Shown here: one piece after another, positions 1 to 12,184 of the stretch
Numbering within the stretch: position 1 is the stretch's first letter
Layout: each line of letters starts with the position of its first letter
NCBI RefSeq assembly: GCF_030646115.1
Contig: NZ_JAUSMX010000014.1
Location: 124,001-188,000, forward strand
DNA length: 64,000 nt
Origin: Fluviicoccus sp.
GTDB lineage: Bacteria > Pseudomonadota > Gammaproteobacteria > Pseudomonadales > Moraxellaceae
Direction: 5' to 3'
Position numbers and translations under genes: made by a program
The notes under the pieces: generated by a model
Seen by the model: the letters and a program-made list of their open reading frames with translations, nothing else
What the model was told of the DNA's origin: nothing
Databases searched by the model: none

Positions 1-32
1 AGCGATACGAAGAGCTTGGCCGAATCTCGGAA

Positions 33-1208
33 GTGATGAAGTCCGCGGTCAGTCTCTGGTTTTTCCGGTTTCCTGAGCCGGTTGAGCAGGCCTTCATCCG
101 CAGGCGCGTGGAAGACAGCCAGATGATCATCCGTGTCGGCAGGCTTTATCTTTTGGTGATCGTGGGCTTGTTATTTCTGAAAAATATCCTGATGCACCAG
201 GATTTATTGTCAGCCAATCATTATCAGTTGATTAAAACCGCTTATGTGCCTTTGGGACTGGCTGTTTGTGGAATCATTGTTGGTCATCGCATCCCGTTCA
301 TTAATCGGCATTTGTATGCCTTCATGATCATTTTTGGTGCGCTGGCAGTTTATGCCATTACTATTTCCGCCTTTCTCATTCATCAACCGCTCTTTGCAGG
401 GATGGTTGCCATCTATGTGGCTGTCACCATTTCACTGGTCACATTCGGGCTTCGCATTGTCATTTATCACTATGCCCCATTGATGCTGTTGACTGGTGGT
501 TTGGCCGTACTAACCGCCTTGTTGAATCATTGGCCGCTGAGCCCCATGCTGTTCCTGCATTATTATGTCCTCTTTTCGTTCGTGATGCTGGCGCTGGCGG
601 CCATCACGGAGCGTCGTGAGCGCAAGGCATTCTTGCAGGGTCTGATGCTGGATATCCAGACAGATCGCCTGCAAACGCTGAATGAGCAGTTGGCGAAGCT
701 GGCTCAGCATGACGGGCTTACCGGCCTTTATAATCGACGGGCCTTCGACACATTCCTGGAAAGGGAATGGGATCACGCACTGCGTGACCGCAAGACCTTA
801 TCTGTATTGTTTCTGGATGTGGATTTTTTCAAGCTCTATAACGATGCTCTCGGGCATTCTGCCGGCGATTTATGCCTTCAGAAAATCGCGCAGGCCCTGA
901 GCAAAGCACTGCATCGTTCGATTGATATAGTGGCGCGTTATGGCGGAGAGGAGTTTGTTATACTGCTTCCTGGGACAGATGCGGCTGGGGCTGAGGAAAT
1001 ATCCCGTCGGATCATGGAAAGCATCCGCAGTACGGCCATACCGCATCCGCAATCAACGGTAGCGACTTCAGTGACTCTGTCTATTGGCATTTCAACCCGC
1101 GTTCCGCAGCCATCAGGAGTCGCCGGCAGTCTGGTTCGTGAAGCCGATATGGCCTTGTATCAAGCCAAAAACCAAGGACGCAACCGGTTCGTGTGTTTCC
1201 GGGATTAA
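33..1208 (+). CDS. Membrane-anchored GGDEF diguanylate cyclase
   Basis: Hydrophobic N-terminal half, then GLYNRRAF...LDVDFFKLYND and RYGGEEF active-site motif; start GTG 33 or ATG 36. Confidence 0.9.
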   Translation: MMKSAVSLWFFRFPEPVEQAFIRRRVEDSQMIIRVGRLYLLVIVGLLFLKNILMHQDLLSANHYQLIKTAYVPLGLAVCGIIVGHRIPFINRHLYAFMIIFGALAVYAITISAFLIHQPLFAGMVAIYVAVTISLVTFGLRIVIYHYAPLMLLTGGLAVLTALLNHWPLSPMLFLHYYVLFSFVMLALAAITERRERKAFLQGLMLDIQTDRLQTLNEQLAKLAQHDGLTGLYNRRAFDTFLEREWDHALRDRKTLSVLFLDVDFFKLYNDALGHSAGDLCLQKIAQALSKALHRSIDIVARYGGEEFVILLPGTDAAGAEEISRRIMESIRSTAIPHPQSTVATSVTLSIGISTRVPQPSGVAGSLVREADMALYQAKNQGRNRFVCFRD

Positions 1209-1220
1209 GCAGTGCTTGGC

Positions 1221-1652
1221 TTAATCCGCCTTCGCCCCTTCAGAAACATATTCCAGTATTTCCTGCCAGTACTCCCAGTCGGTGTGTTCCTGATATTCAA
1301 TATCCAGCGGGTAATGTTGGCGGCCGGCCAGCAACTGGTTCATCTGCTTGATGAAGCTGGGATAGCTCCTGGTGTAATAGCACCATTCCCGCTGTCCGTC
1401 GCCGGTAATGATATGCACCATGAAGTGTTCCACACCATCATCCAGCGGCTCCAGCAACTCCTCGAAAGCCTGCATTTCCTTCAGCAGATGCGCATCAGGC
1501 AATTCGTCATCAAAAATCCATTCAATGACGACAACCGTCGAAAACTCCTCCGGATCGGCGCCCTCAGGCGCATGTTGCCGCACACTGTAGATCTTTTTTG
1601 AGCCGTCCTCGTAATCCGCTGCTGCGGTCAGCCACTCTTGCTCCATCATCAT
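1221..1652 (-). CDS. DUF695-like protein
   Basis: 143-aa ORF; C-terminal YPLDIEYQEHTDWEYWQEIL resembles the DUF695 family; exact start among three consecutive ATGs unclear. Confidence 0.7.
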   Translation of the reverse strand: MMMEQEWLTAAADYEDGSKKIYSVRQHAPEGADPEEFSTVVVIEWIFDDELPDAHLLKEMQAFEELLEPLDDGVEHFMVHIITGDGQREWCYYTRSYPSFIKQMNQLLAGRQHYPLDIEYQEHTDWEYWQEILEYVSEGAKAD

Positions 1653-1721
1653 TCTCCGGAAACCCTGCCTATTTCAGAAACCTTAGGCGAGTCCGGCGGA
1701 ATTTGCACACTTAATTCAGGG

Positions 1722-3650
1722 TTATTGCGCCGGTGTTTCCATCGGGTATTGCTGCAGGTGCTGCTCGAAGCCCTCCAGCGTCATTTCACCCACGACACGG
1801 GCTTCAGTCCGTTCCTGACCATCCTGGAAAAACAGCACGGCGGGCGGCCCGAACAACTGGAAGCGCTTCAGTAAATCCCGCGAGGCAGGAGTGTTGTCGG
1901 TAATGTCAGCCCGCACCAGTTGCCAGTTCTGCAGTCGCGCCAGGGTTTCCGGGCGGGAGAAAATTTCCCGGTCCATGACTTTGCAGCTGACACACCAGTC
2001 GGCATAGAAATCCAGCAGCAGCGGTTGCCGGGCACTGCGGGATGTTTCCAGCAAGGCATCCAGTTCCATGCTGTTGCGGATGGTGCGGAATGCGGTGGCA
2101 GAAGACGGAGTTGCCGCTCCTTGCCCCAGATGCTGCAGCGGTTGCAGCGGGTTGGAGCCGCCGCTGGCTGCACCCGCCAGCAGGGCAGCCGCCCAGATCA
2201 GGCCGGTATAGGAGAGGGTGCGCCACACCACCCGCCATTTTCCGCCCCAAAGATTCAGCCAGAAGGCCGTACCAGCGCAGAGCACTGCCCACAGGAACAG
2301 GCTTGCCGGGCCGGGCAGCATGCGGTTCAGCAGGCTGATCGACACCCCCAGCAGCATCACGCCGAAAGCCTGCTTGACACGGTTCATCCACAAGCCGGAC
2401 TTGGGCATGAAGCGGCCTTCACTGGCGCCCAGAATCATCAGCGGCGTGCTGAGCCCCAGCCCCAGCGCAAACAGGGCGGAAAAACCCATCACGACATTGC
2501 CCTGGGCGGACACCGTCAGCAGCACTCCGGCCAGCGGGGCGGAGACGCAGGGCGAAACCACCAGCGCTGAAAAGAAACCGATGACCATGGTTCCGGCATA
2601 GCTGCCGGCTTTGCCCTTGCGGCTGAGTGCATCCAGATGATGCTGCGCGGCGGATGGCAATTGCAGGTGGAACACATCGAAGCTGGCCAGTGCCAGCACC
2701 GCGAACAACAGGCTAAACACCACAAGCACCGCAGGATGCTGCAGCCACAGCGCCAGGTTGGCCTGCCCGCCGAATAACGAAATCAATGCCCCCAACGTGC
2801 CGTAACTGCAAGCGACACCGATACCGTAAGCCAACGCCAGCAGAAAGCCCTGCCGGGCGTTACCCGCATGCTGGCGCGCCACCAGCCCGGCGACAATGGG
2901 CAGCATGGGCAGCACACACGGCGTAAAAGCCAGCCCCAAACCCAGCACCCACAGCGTCAGCAAGGCCAGCAGCGGCCGGTCTGCCAGATTGAACTGATCG
3001 GGTACCGCCGGCGCCGGTGTAGGTATGATGCCTGGATCCTGGTTTTCGGCCGGAGCAGCGTCCGTCTGGCTGATGCCGGTATCCTCTTCCACGTCATAAG
3101 TAATGGTGGGCACGATGGTGGGGATGGGAATACTGACATCCTTTGGGGTAATGCGGATGTCCGGTGTGCGTGCGGAAGCGCTGACGGAAATCACCTGGGA
3201 TTGCGGCGGATAACACAGCCCGGCCTCGGCGCATCCCTGCCAGCCTACCTGCACCTCGCCCTGACCGTTCAGGTGCAGGTTTACCAGCACATCGCTGTGA
3301 TAGACCTGCACCCGGCCGAACTCGGCATCATCCTTCCATTCCGGTGGATGATTGAATCCGGCCTCACCGACAATGACATTGCCGCTCTTGACCTGAAACC
3401 GGAAACGGTCCTTGTACAGGTAGTAACCGGGCGCCACGACAAACTGCAAGGACAACGCATCGCCCTGCGGTTCCGCCAGCAGCCGGAAAGCTTGTTCAGC
3501 AGGCAGGAAGTCCCGCTCATTGCTTTTGATGCCTGTGAACGAAGGCAATGCGCCCCCGTCAAATCGTTTCAGCTCGGCCGCGCCGGCCACCGGGTAAAGC
3601 ACTAGCCATGACAGGACAAGTATGATTAGCTGCAACACATGTTGTCTCAA
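1722..3650 (-). CDS. dsbD: Thiol:disulfide interchange protein DsbD
   Basis: Signal peptide, N-terminal DsbD domain, CcdA-like membrane region (LAFTPCVLPMLPI), C-terminal thioredoxin fold with DFYADWCVSCKVMD. Confidence 0.95.
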   Translation of the reverse strand: MRQHVLQLIILVLSWLVLYPVAGAAELKRFDGGALPSFTGIKSNERDFLPAEQAFRLLAEPQGDALSLQFVVAPGYYLYKDRFRFQVKSGNVIVGEAGFNHPPEWKDDAEFGRVQVYHSDVLVNLHLNGQGEVQVGWQGCAEAGLCYPPQSQVISVSASARTPDIRITPKDVSIPIPTIVPTITYDVEEDTGISQTDAAPAENQDPGIIPTPAPAVPDQFNLADRPLLALLTLWVLGLGLAFTPCVLPMLPIVAGLVARQHAGNARQGFLLALAYGIGVACSYGTLGALISLFGGQANLALWLQHPAVLVVFSLLFAVLALASFDVFHLQLPSAAQHHLDALSRKGKAGSYAGTMVIGFFSALVVSPCVSAPLAGVLLTVSAQGNVVMGFSALFALGLGLSTPLMILGASEGRFMPKSGLWMNRVKQAFGVMLLGVSISLLNRMLPGPASLFLWAVLCAGTAFWLNLWGGKWRVVWRTLSYTGLIWAAALLAGAASGGSNPLQPLQHLGQGAATPSSATAFRTIRNSMELDALLETSRSARQPLLLDFYADWCVSCKVMDREIFSRPETLARLQNWQLVRADITDNTPASRDLLKRFQLFGPPAVLFFQDGQERTEARVVGEMTLEGFEQHLQQYPMETPAQ

Positions 3651-3671
3651 GGAAAACTCCGGGAACCGACC

Positions 3672-4478
3672 ATGAATGCCAATTTTATAAAATACGCCGT
3701 AATGGGGTTTGGCGCATTACTGCTTGTGTTAATCCTCAATCCGTTTGTCGTGATTGGCGCGGGTGAGCGCGGGGTGGTGATGAATTTCGGTGCGGTGCAG
3801 AAGGAAATCCTGGGGGAAGGCCTGCATCTGCGGGTGCCGATCATGCAGAAAGTCGTGATCATGAATGTCCAGGTTCAAAAAGGTGAAGGGCAGGGCGATG
3901 CCGCTTCCAAGGACTTGCAGCAGGTCACGACCAATGTCGCCATCAATTACCATCTGGACCCGTTAAAAGTGGCGCATGTTTACCAGACCATCGGTAACTT
4001 CGCGGCCGTGGGCGACCGCATGATCCTCCCGGCGGTTTCCGAGTCCGTCAAGGCCGCCACCGCCCAGTATACGGCGGAGGAGCTGATTTCAAAGCGTCAG
4101 GAGGTTCGCGAGAAAATCCGCAACCTGCTGCTGAACCGACTGGCTAATTACGGCGTCATTGTCGACGATTTCTCCATTGTTAATTTCGCCTTCTCCAAGG
4201 AGTTCAGCAACGCCATTGAGTCCAAGACCACGGCTGAGCAACTGAAGCTGAAAGCCGAGCGCGATCTGGAGCGTATCCGCATCGAATCCGAACAGAAAAT
4301 GACGCAGGCCCGCGCCGAAGCCGAGGCGCTGCGCGTGCAAAAGGAAAATGTCACCGAAAACCTGATCAAGCTGCGCCAGATTGAAATGCAGCAGCGCGCC
4401 ATTGAAAAGTGGGACGGCAAGTTGCCGCAAGTCACCGGCGGCGCCACGCCTTTCATTGATTTGCGGAATGCCCAGTAA
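3672..4478 (+). CDS. Prohibitin / SPFH-domain membrane protein
   Basis: N-terminal TM helix then GERGVVMNFG...GLHLRVPIMQKV and coiled-coil C-terminus typical of prohibitin/HflC family. Confidence 0.88.
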   Translation: MNANFIKYAVMGFGALLLVLILNPFVVIGAGERGVVMNFGAVQKEILGEGLHLRVPIMQKVVIMNVQVQKGEGQGDAASKDLQQVTTNVAINYHLDPLKVAHVYQTIGNFAAVGDRMILPAVSESVKAATAQYTAEELISKRQEVREKIRNLLLNRLANYGVIVDDFSIVNFAFSKEFSNAIESKTTAEQLKLKAERDLERIRIESEQKMTQARAEAEALRVQKENVTENLIKLRQIEMQQRAIEKWDGKLPQVTGGATPFIDLRNAQ

Positions 4479-4493
4479 GCGGAGTGGCGTTGG

Positions 4494-4515
4494 CGACGGA
4501 CATTTCTGTCGTTTT
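4494..4515 (+). terminator. Possible intrinsic terminator after prohibitin gene
   Basis: CGACGGA-CATT-TCTGTCG stem (one G-U) followed by TTTTA. Confidence 0.45.
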
Positions 4516-4608
4516 AGAACATTGACCCGCTTCTGCGAATGAATCACATTATCGGGCAGTGATTTTCATGATGGCTTAACAGGGCTGAGACCCGGCAAGG
4601 ACCCTCTT

Positions 4609-5823
4609 ATGTGGCAAGAATTCCAGGCTAACATGTGGTTGTACATTTCCATTCCCTTCATCAGCGGTTTGATTGGCTACATCACCAAGGTGGTGGCCAT
4701 CGAGATGATGTTTTCGCCGCTGGAGTTTATCGGGATCAAGCCGTTTTTCGGCTGGCAGGGCATTGTGCCGCGCAAGGCGGTGAAAATGGCGACCATCTCC
4801 GTAGAGTTGATGACCACGCGGCTGATTACCGCCGAGGAAATTTTTGCGCGCCTGGACCCCAAACGGATCGCCAAGGAAATTGAAGCGCCGATGACGGCGG
4901 CGGTTGAGGAGATCGTCTATGACGTGGCCCAGACCTACAAGCCGGGCTTGTGGGAGGCCATGCCGGATTTTGCGCGGTCGAAGATCGTGAAGAAAGTCCA
5001 GGCGGAAGCGCCTGCCGTGGTTGAGGCGGTGATGGCCGAGGTGCAGAAAGATGTCGGCAAGTATTTCGACATCAAGCACATGGTCATCAGCAACCTGTTG
5101 AAAGACAAACGGATGCTGAACGACATCTTCAAGAAGGTGGGGCGTCAGGAATTCAAGTTCTTCAGCAATGCGGGCTTTTACTTCGGCTTTGGCATCGGCC
5201 TGATCCAGATGGTCTGCTGGCTGATCTGGCACCAGGGCTGGATGCTGCCGGCCTTTGGCGGTTTCGTCGGCTTTTTCAGCGACTGGGCGGCCCTGCAAAT
5301 GATGTTCCGGCCGCTGGAGCCCCGCAAGTACCTGGGAGTCACGGTGCAGGGGCTATTCCTGCGCCGTCAGCAGGAAGTGGCCCGTGACTATGCCGCCCTG
5401 ATTTCCAAGGAGTTGCTGACCCCGGCCAACATGATCGAAGAGCTGTGTCGCGGTCCGTTGTCCGACCGCATCATGGACTTGCTGCACCGCCATGTCCGGT
5501 TGATGATCGACAACCAGTCCGGCATGGTCAAACCGCTGGTGGTGTATGCGGTCGGCACCCAGCAGTACATCGCCATGAAGTCGAATGTGGCCCAGAAGAT
5601 CATGGCGCAACTGCCGGAAACCATGAAGCACATGGAGTCCTATGCCGAGGATGCCATGGATATCCGCAACACGCTGGTGGAGCGCATGCAGCGCCTGACT
5701 CCGACCGAGTTTGAGGGCATGCTGCGTCCGGCCTTCAAGGAAGACGAGTGGTCACTGATTGCCGTGGGCGCGGCGCTGGGTTTCATGGTCGGTGAATTGC
5801 AGGTGCAGTTCATGTTGCATTGA
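4609..5823 (+). CDS. DUF445 family membrane protein
   Basis: 404-aa ORF with GLIGYITKVVAIEMMFSPLEFIG and a second similar GFFSDWAALQMMFRPLEPRKYLG motif, hallmark of DUF445. Confidence 0.85.
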   Translation: MWQEFQANMWLYISIPFISGLIGYITKVVAIEMMFSPLEFIGIKPFFGWQGIVPRKAVKMATISVELMTTRLITAEEIFARLDPKRIAKEIEAPMTAAVEEIVYDVAQTYKPGLWEAMPDFARSKIVKKVQAEAPAVVEAVMAEVQKDVGKYFDIKHMVISNLLKDKRMLNDIFKKVGRQEFKFFSNAGFYFGFGIGLIQMVCWLIWHQGWMLPAFGGFVGFFSDWAALQMMFRPLEPRKYLGVTVQGLFLRRQQEVARDYAALISKELLTPANMIEELCRGPLSDRIMDLLHRHVRLMIDNQSGMVKPLVVYAVGTQQYIAMKSNVAQKIMAQLPETMKHMESYAEDAMDIRNTLVERMQRLTPTEFEGMLRPAFKEDEWSLIAVGAALGFMVGELQVQFMLH

Positions 5824-5883
5824 GGCAGCCGCCATGCAAAGGAACGGGGAGTTGCAGCTCCCCTTGTTTGGGTGGGGAATGGC

Positions 5884-6348
5884 ATGAGCAAGCGGTTGTT
5901 GATCGTCGCCCACACCCCGTCCCCCAATACGCAACAACTGCTGCAAGCCATGCTTCGCGGCGCACATCATCCGGACATCAACGATGTTTTCGTTGTTCAT
6001 AAGCCGGCCTTACAGGCAGTTCCCGATGACATCAGGGCCTGCGACGCCATCCTGCTCTTTACCACAGAAAACCTCGGTTACATGAGCGGCGCGCTCAAGG
6101 ATTTTTTCGACCGCTGTTATTACCCGGTGCTGGAAGAAAAGCAGGGGTTGCCCTGCGCCATCGTCATTCGCGCCGGCCATGACGGTACCGGCACCCGCCG
6201 GGCGCTGGACACCATTCTGACCGGGCTGCGCTGGAAACAGGTGCAGGAGCCGCTTGTGTTGCGGGGCGAATGGCGCGATGGGTTCATTGCCGAGGCGGAG
6301 GAGGCGGGGTTGTATATGGCGGCCGGGCTGGAAGCGGGGGTATTCTGA
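5884..6348 (+). CDS. Flavodoxin-fold NAD(P)H-dependent oxidoreductase family protein
   Basis: MSKRLLIVAHTPSPNTQQLLQAM and TTENLGYMSGALKDFFDRCYYP typical of flavodoxin-like reductases. Confidence 0.8.
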   Translation: MSKRLLIVAHTPSPNTQQLLQAMLRGAHHPDINDVFVVHKPALQAVPDDIRACDAILLFTTENLGYMSGALKDFFDRCYYPVLEEKQGLPCAIVIRAGHDGTGTRRALDTILTGLRWKQVQEPLVLRGEWRDGFIAEAEEAGLYMAAGLEAGVF

Positions 6349-6647
6349 TACGGTAATTTCCCATACGATCATCCGGTAAATGAAGGTGAATTTCCCCGCA
6401 AACCCTTGCCATTGCAGCACATCCGTCTTTATCTTACCATCGTAAGAATAATGACCGGCAGTCCACAAAAGACTGCCAAAACCACCACCGAGTGTCATAC
6501 ACTTAGCCGCGCCCAAGCGACGAGCGTCCACTAAGTGCCGTCGCCAGCCAGAATCGCGCGCCCGGTTTGCCGCATGTCCTTCTTGGGCATCGTTCGCAGA
6601 CCAGCTTTTCAGTGTGCCATCCAACACAAAATTATGGAGACTTCGGC

Positions 6648-9988
<3,341 letters not shown>

Positions 9989-10018
9989 AGAAAACTCGCC
10001 TTTTACCGAAGGCTAGCG

Positions 10019-10051
10019 ACCCCGTTGCCCACAAGGCGACGGGGTTTTTTA
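10019..10051 (+). terminator. Intrinsic terminator downstream of fadBA
   Basis: CCCCGTTGCC-CACAA-GGCGACGGGG then TTTTTTATT. Confidence 0.85.
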
Positions 10052-10112
10052 TTGGGTGCATGGAAGGGTAAACTCCTCTCGCGCCACCAAACTTCCACAA
10101 AGAGAAGAATGT

Positions 10113-10640
10113 ATGAAAACCCTCAACCTGATTCCCGGATGCTTGTTCGTTGTGGCTTCAGTGACAAGTGCCGCCGAGCAGCCACGGCATCAATTCCATT
10201 TGGGGGCCGGAGCGCTGTCTGCCCCCTATGTCGCGGTGTGGATGGGCAACGCTCTGGTATCCGGACTCAGCAATGGCCAGATTGATGATCATGTTTCCAG
10301 CACGGGAACACGTAGCGGCGGTTACAGTTATCGCCTCAATTCAAATACCCGGTTGGGAACCTCCTATGTGCGTGAAAAGATCAATGGCAGCACCCTGAGA
10401 TCCTGGCAATTGGATTTTCAGCATGATTATGTGCCGAATCCAGGCTACACCGCCTACTCGGGATTGTCCTTGAGCCGGGTGGCGATCAAGCATCAAAATG
10501 GAGATGCGACGGACCATGCAACCGGCTTCCAGCTGGATCTGCTGGGCTTGCGTAAGGAATCAGGACCACTTTATGGCTATCTGGCGCTGGGCGTGGGGTT
10601 TGAAGGCGGCCTGCATGGCGGCTTGGGCGTGCAGTTCTAG
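10113..10640 (+). CDS. Predicted exported protein, possible outer-membrane beta-barrel
   Basis: Signal peptide-like N-terminus, alternating polar/hydrophobic strands, terminal ...GLHGGLGVQF ending in aromatic Phe; no family recognised. Confidence 0.6.
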   Translation: MKTLNLIPGCLFVVASVTSAAEQPRHQFHLGAGALSAPYVAVWMGNALVSGLSNGQIDDHVSSTGTRSGGYSYRLNSNTRLGTSYVREKINGSTLRSWQLDFQHDYVPNPGYTAYSGLSLSRVAIKHQNGDATDHATGFQLDLLGLRKESGPLYGYLALGVGFEGGLHGGLGVQF

Positions 10641-10698
10641 CAGGAAATCCCGGAGTTGGGGCCAGACAGCATCAAGCCCAAACCCGATGGATTGGTTC

Positions 10699-12084
10699 TC
10701 AGATAACGCGAGAAAACCGTTTTTTAGCTTCCGCGCCTTGCAGGTAGGCATCAAAAACCATGCAGATGTTGCGGATCAGCAACCGCCCGCGCGGCAGCAC
10801 CTGGATATGCCCGTCATTCAGGCTGAGGAGCCCGTCGGCCGCCATGCCTTGCAACTGTTCCTGCTCCTTGCAGAAGTAATCCTCGAAGCTGATGCTCCAG
10901 GCATGACCCATCGCCGCCATGTCCACCCTGAAGTGGCAGATCAGTTCGGTAATGATGGCTCGACGCAGCTTGTCATCTTCCGTCAGCTTTACACCCCGGT
11001 ACACCGGCAGCTGTCCGGCGCTGACCCGTTCATGGTATTCCTCAAGGGTCTTTACGTTCTGGCTGTAGGTGTCATCCACCATGCCGATGGACGTAATCCC
11101 CATGGCCACCAAGTCGCAACCGGCATGGGTGCTGTAGCCCTGGAAATTGCGGTACAGCGTGCCGTGTTCCTGAGCCAGTGCCAACTCGTCATCGGGTTTG
11201 GCGAAGTGGTCCATGCCGATATAGACATAACCTTCCGAGGTCAGCTTTTCAATGACGTATTGCAGGATCGCCAGCTTCACCGCCGGGGTGGGCAGCGTGG
11301 CTTCATCCATCTGTTTCTGCACCTTGAACAGATGCGGCATGTGCGCGTAGTTGAACACTGACAACCGGTCGGGTGACAGTTCCAGTATTTTTTCCAGAGT
11401 AACTGCAAAGCTGTCCACGGTCTGGAAGGGCAGGCCATAGATCAGGTCAATGTTGATCGACTTGAAGCCGTTCGTGCGTGCGGCATCCACCGCTTCAAAG
11501 GTTTCCCGGACAGACTGGATGCGGTTGACGGCTTCCTGCACCTTGGGGTCGAAGTCCTGTACCCCGAAGCTCATGCGGTTGAAGCCGAGCTTGCGCAGAT
11601 GGGCGATCTTGGCCGGGGTGACTTCGCGGGGATCAATCTCGATCGAGTAATCGCCTTCGTCGTTGTCGAGGAAGGTGAACTGGCCGCGTAACTGGTTCAT
11701 CAGCGCCGTCATTTCCTCATCGCTGATGAAGGTCGGTGTTCCACCGCCCCAATGCAGTTGCCGGACTTCCCGGCCGGGTGTAAACAGTTCTGCCTGCAAC
11801 TCGATTTCGCGGTGCAGGTCTTCCAGATAGGGCGAGGCACGCTTGCGGTTGGCGGTGATGATCTTGTTGCAGGCGCAGTAATAGCAAACAGTGCCGCAGA
11901 AGGGGAGGTGTACATACAGCGACAACGGGCGCGCTGCGGCATTGGACACGGCAATGGCTTCGCGATAGGCGTCTTCGCCAAAGCCTTCATGGAACTGGAC
12001 GGCGGTCGGGTAGGAGGTATATCGCGGCCCCGAGAGGTCGTAGCGTTGCAGCAGTTCGGGATCGAAAACCAAGGCGTTGTTCAT
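10699..12084 (-). CDS. hemN: Oxygen-independent coproporphyrinogen III oxidase
   Basis: Radical SAM CGTVCYYC motif, YTSYPTAVQF N-terminus, full HemN-like length. Confidence 0.94.
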   Translation of the reverse strand: MNNALVFDPELLQRYDLSGPRYTSYPTAVQFHEGFGEDAYREAIAVSNAAARPLSLYVHLPFCGTVCYYCACNKIITANRKRASPYLEDLHREIELQAELFTPGREVRQLHWGGGTPTFISDEEMTALMNQLRGQFTFLDNDEGDYSIEIDPREVTPAKIAHLRKLGFNRMSFGVQDFDPKVQEAVNRIQSVRETFEAVDAARTNGFKSINIDLIYGLPFQTVDSFAVTLEKILELSPDRLSVFNYAHMPHLFKVQKQMDEATLPTPAVKLAILQYVIEKLTSEGYVYIGMDHFAKPDDELALAQEHGTLYRNFQGYSTHAGCDLVAMGITSIGMVDDTYSQNVKTLEEYHERVSAGQLPVYRGVKLTEDDKLRRAIITELICHFRVDMAAMGHAWSISFEDYFCKEQEQLQGMAADGLLSLNDGHIQVLPRGRLLIRNICMVFDAYLQGAEAKKRFSRVI

Positions 12085-12184
12085 GGGGGGAATCCGGGTA
12101 GGAATTCCCTCTATTTTATAGGGGCTTGACGCTAAAGGGAAACTGTCCGGACGAAGGGGAAGGCCTGCACCGGACAGCTGTGTT

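Noticed and set aside
4570-4608. GGGCTGAGACCC resembling the TPP riboswitch CUGAGA motif upstream of the DUF445 gene
   Set aside because: No second conserved ACCUGAUC-type block or required helices, and the downstream gene is not thiamine related.
12085-12184. FNR/Anr box upstream of hemN (expected for this gene)
   Set aside because: Looked for TTGAT-N4-ATCAA; only a poor TTGAC half-site is present.
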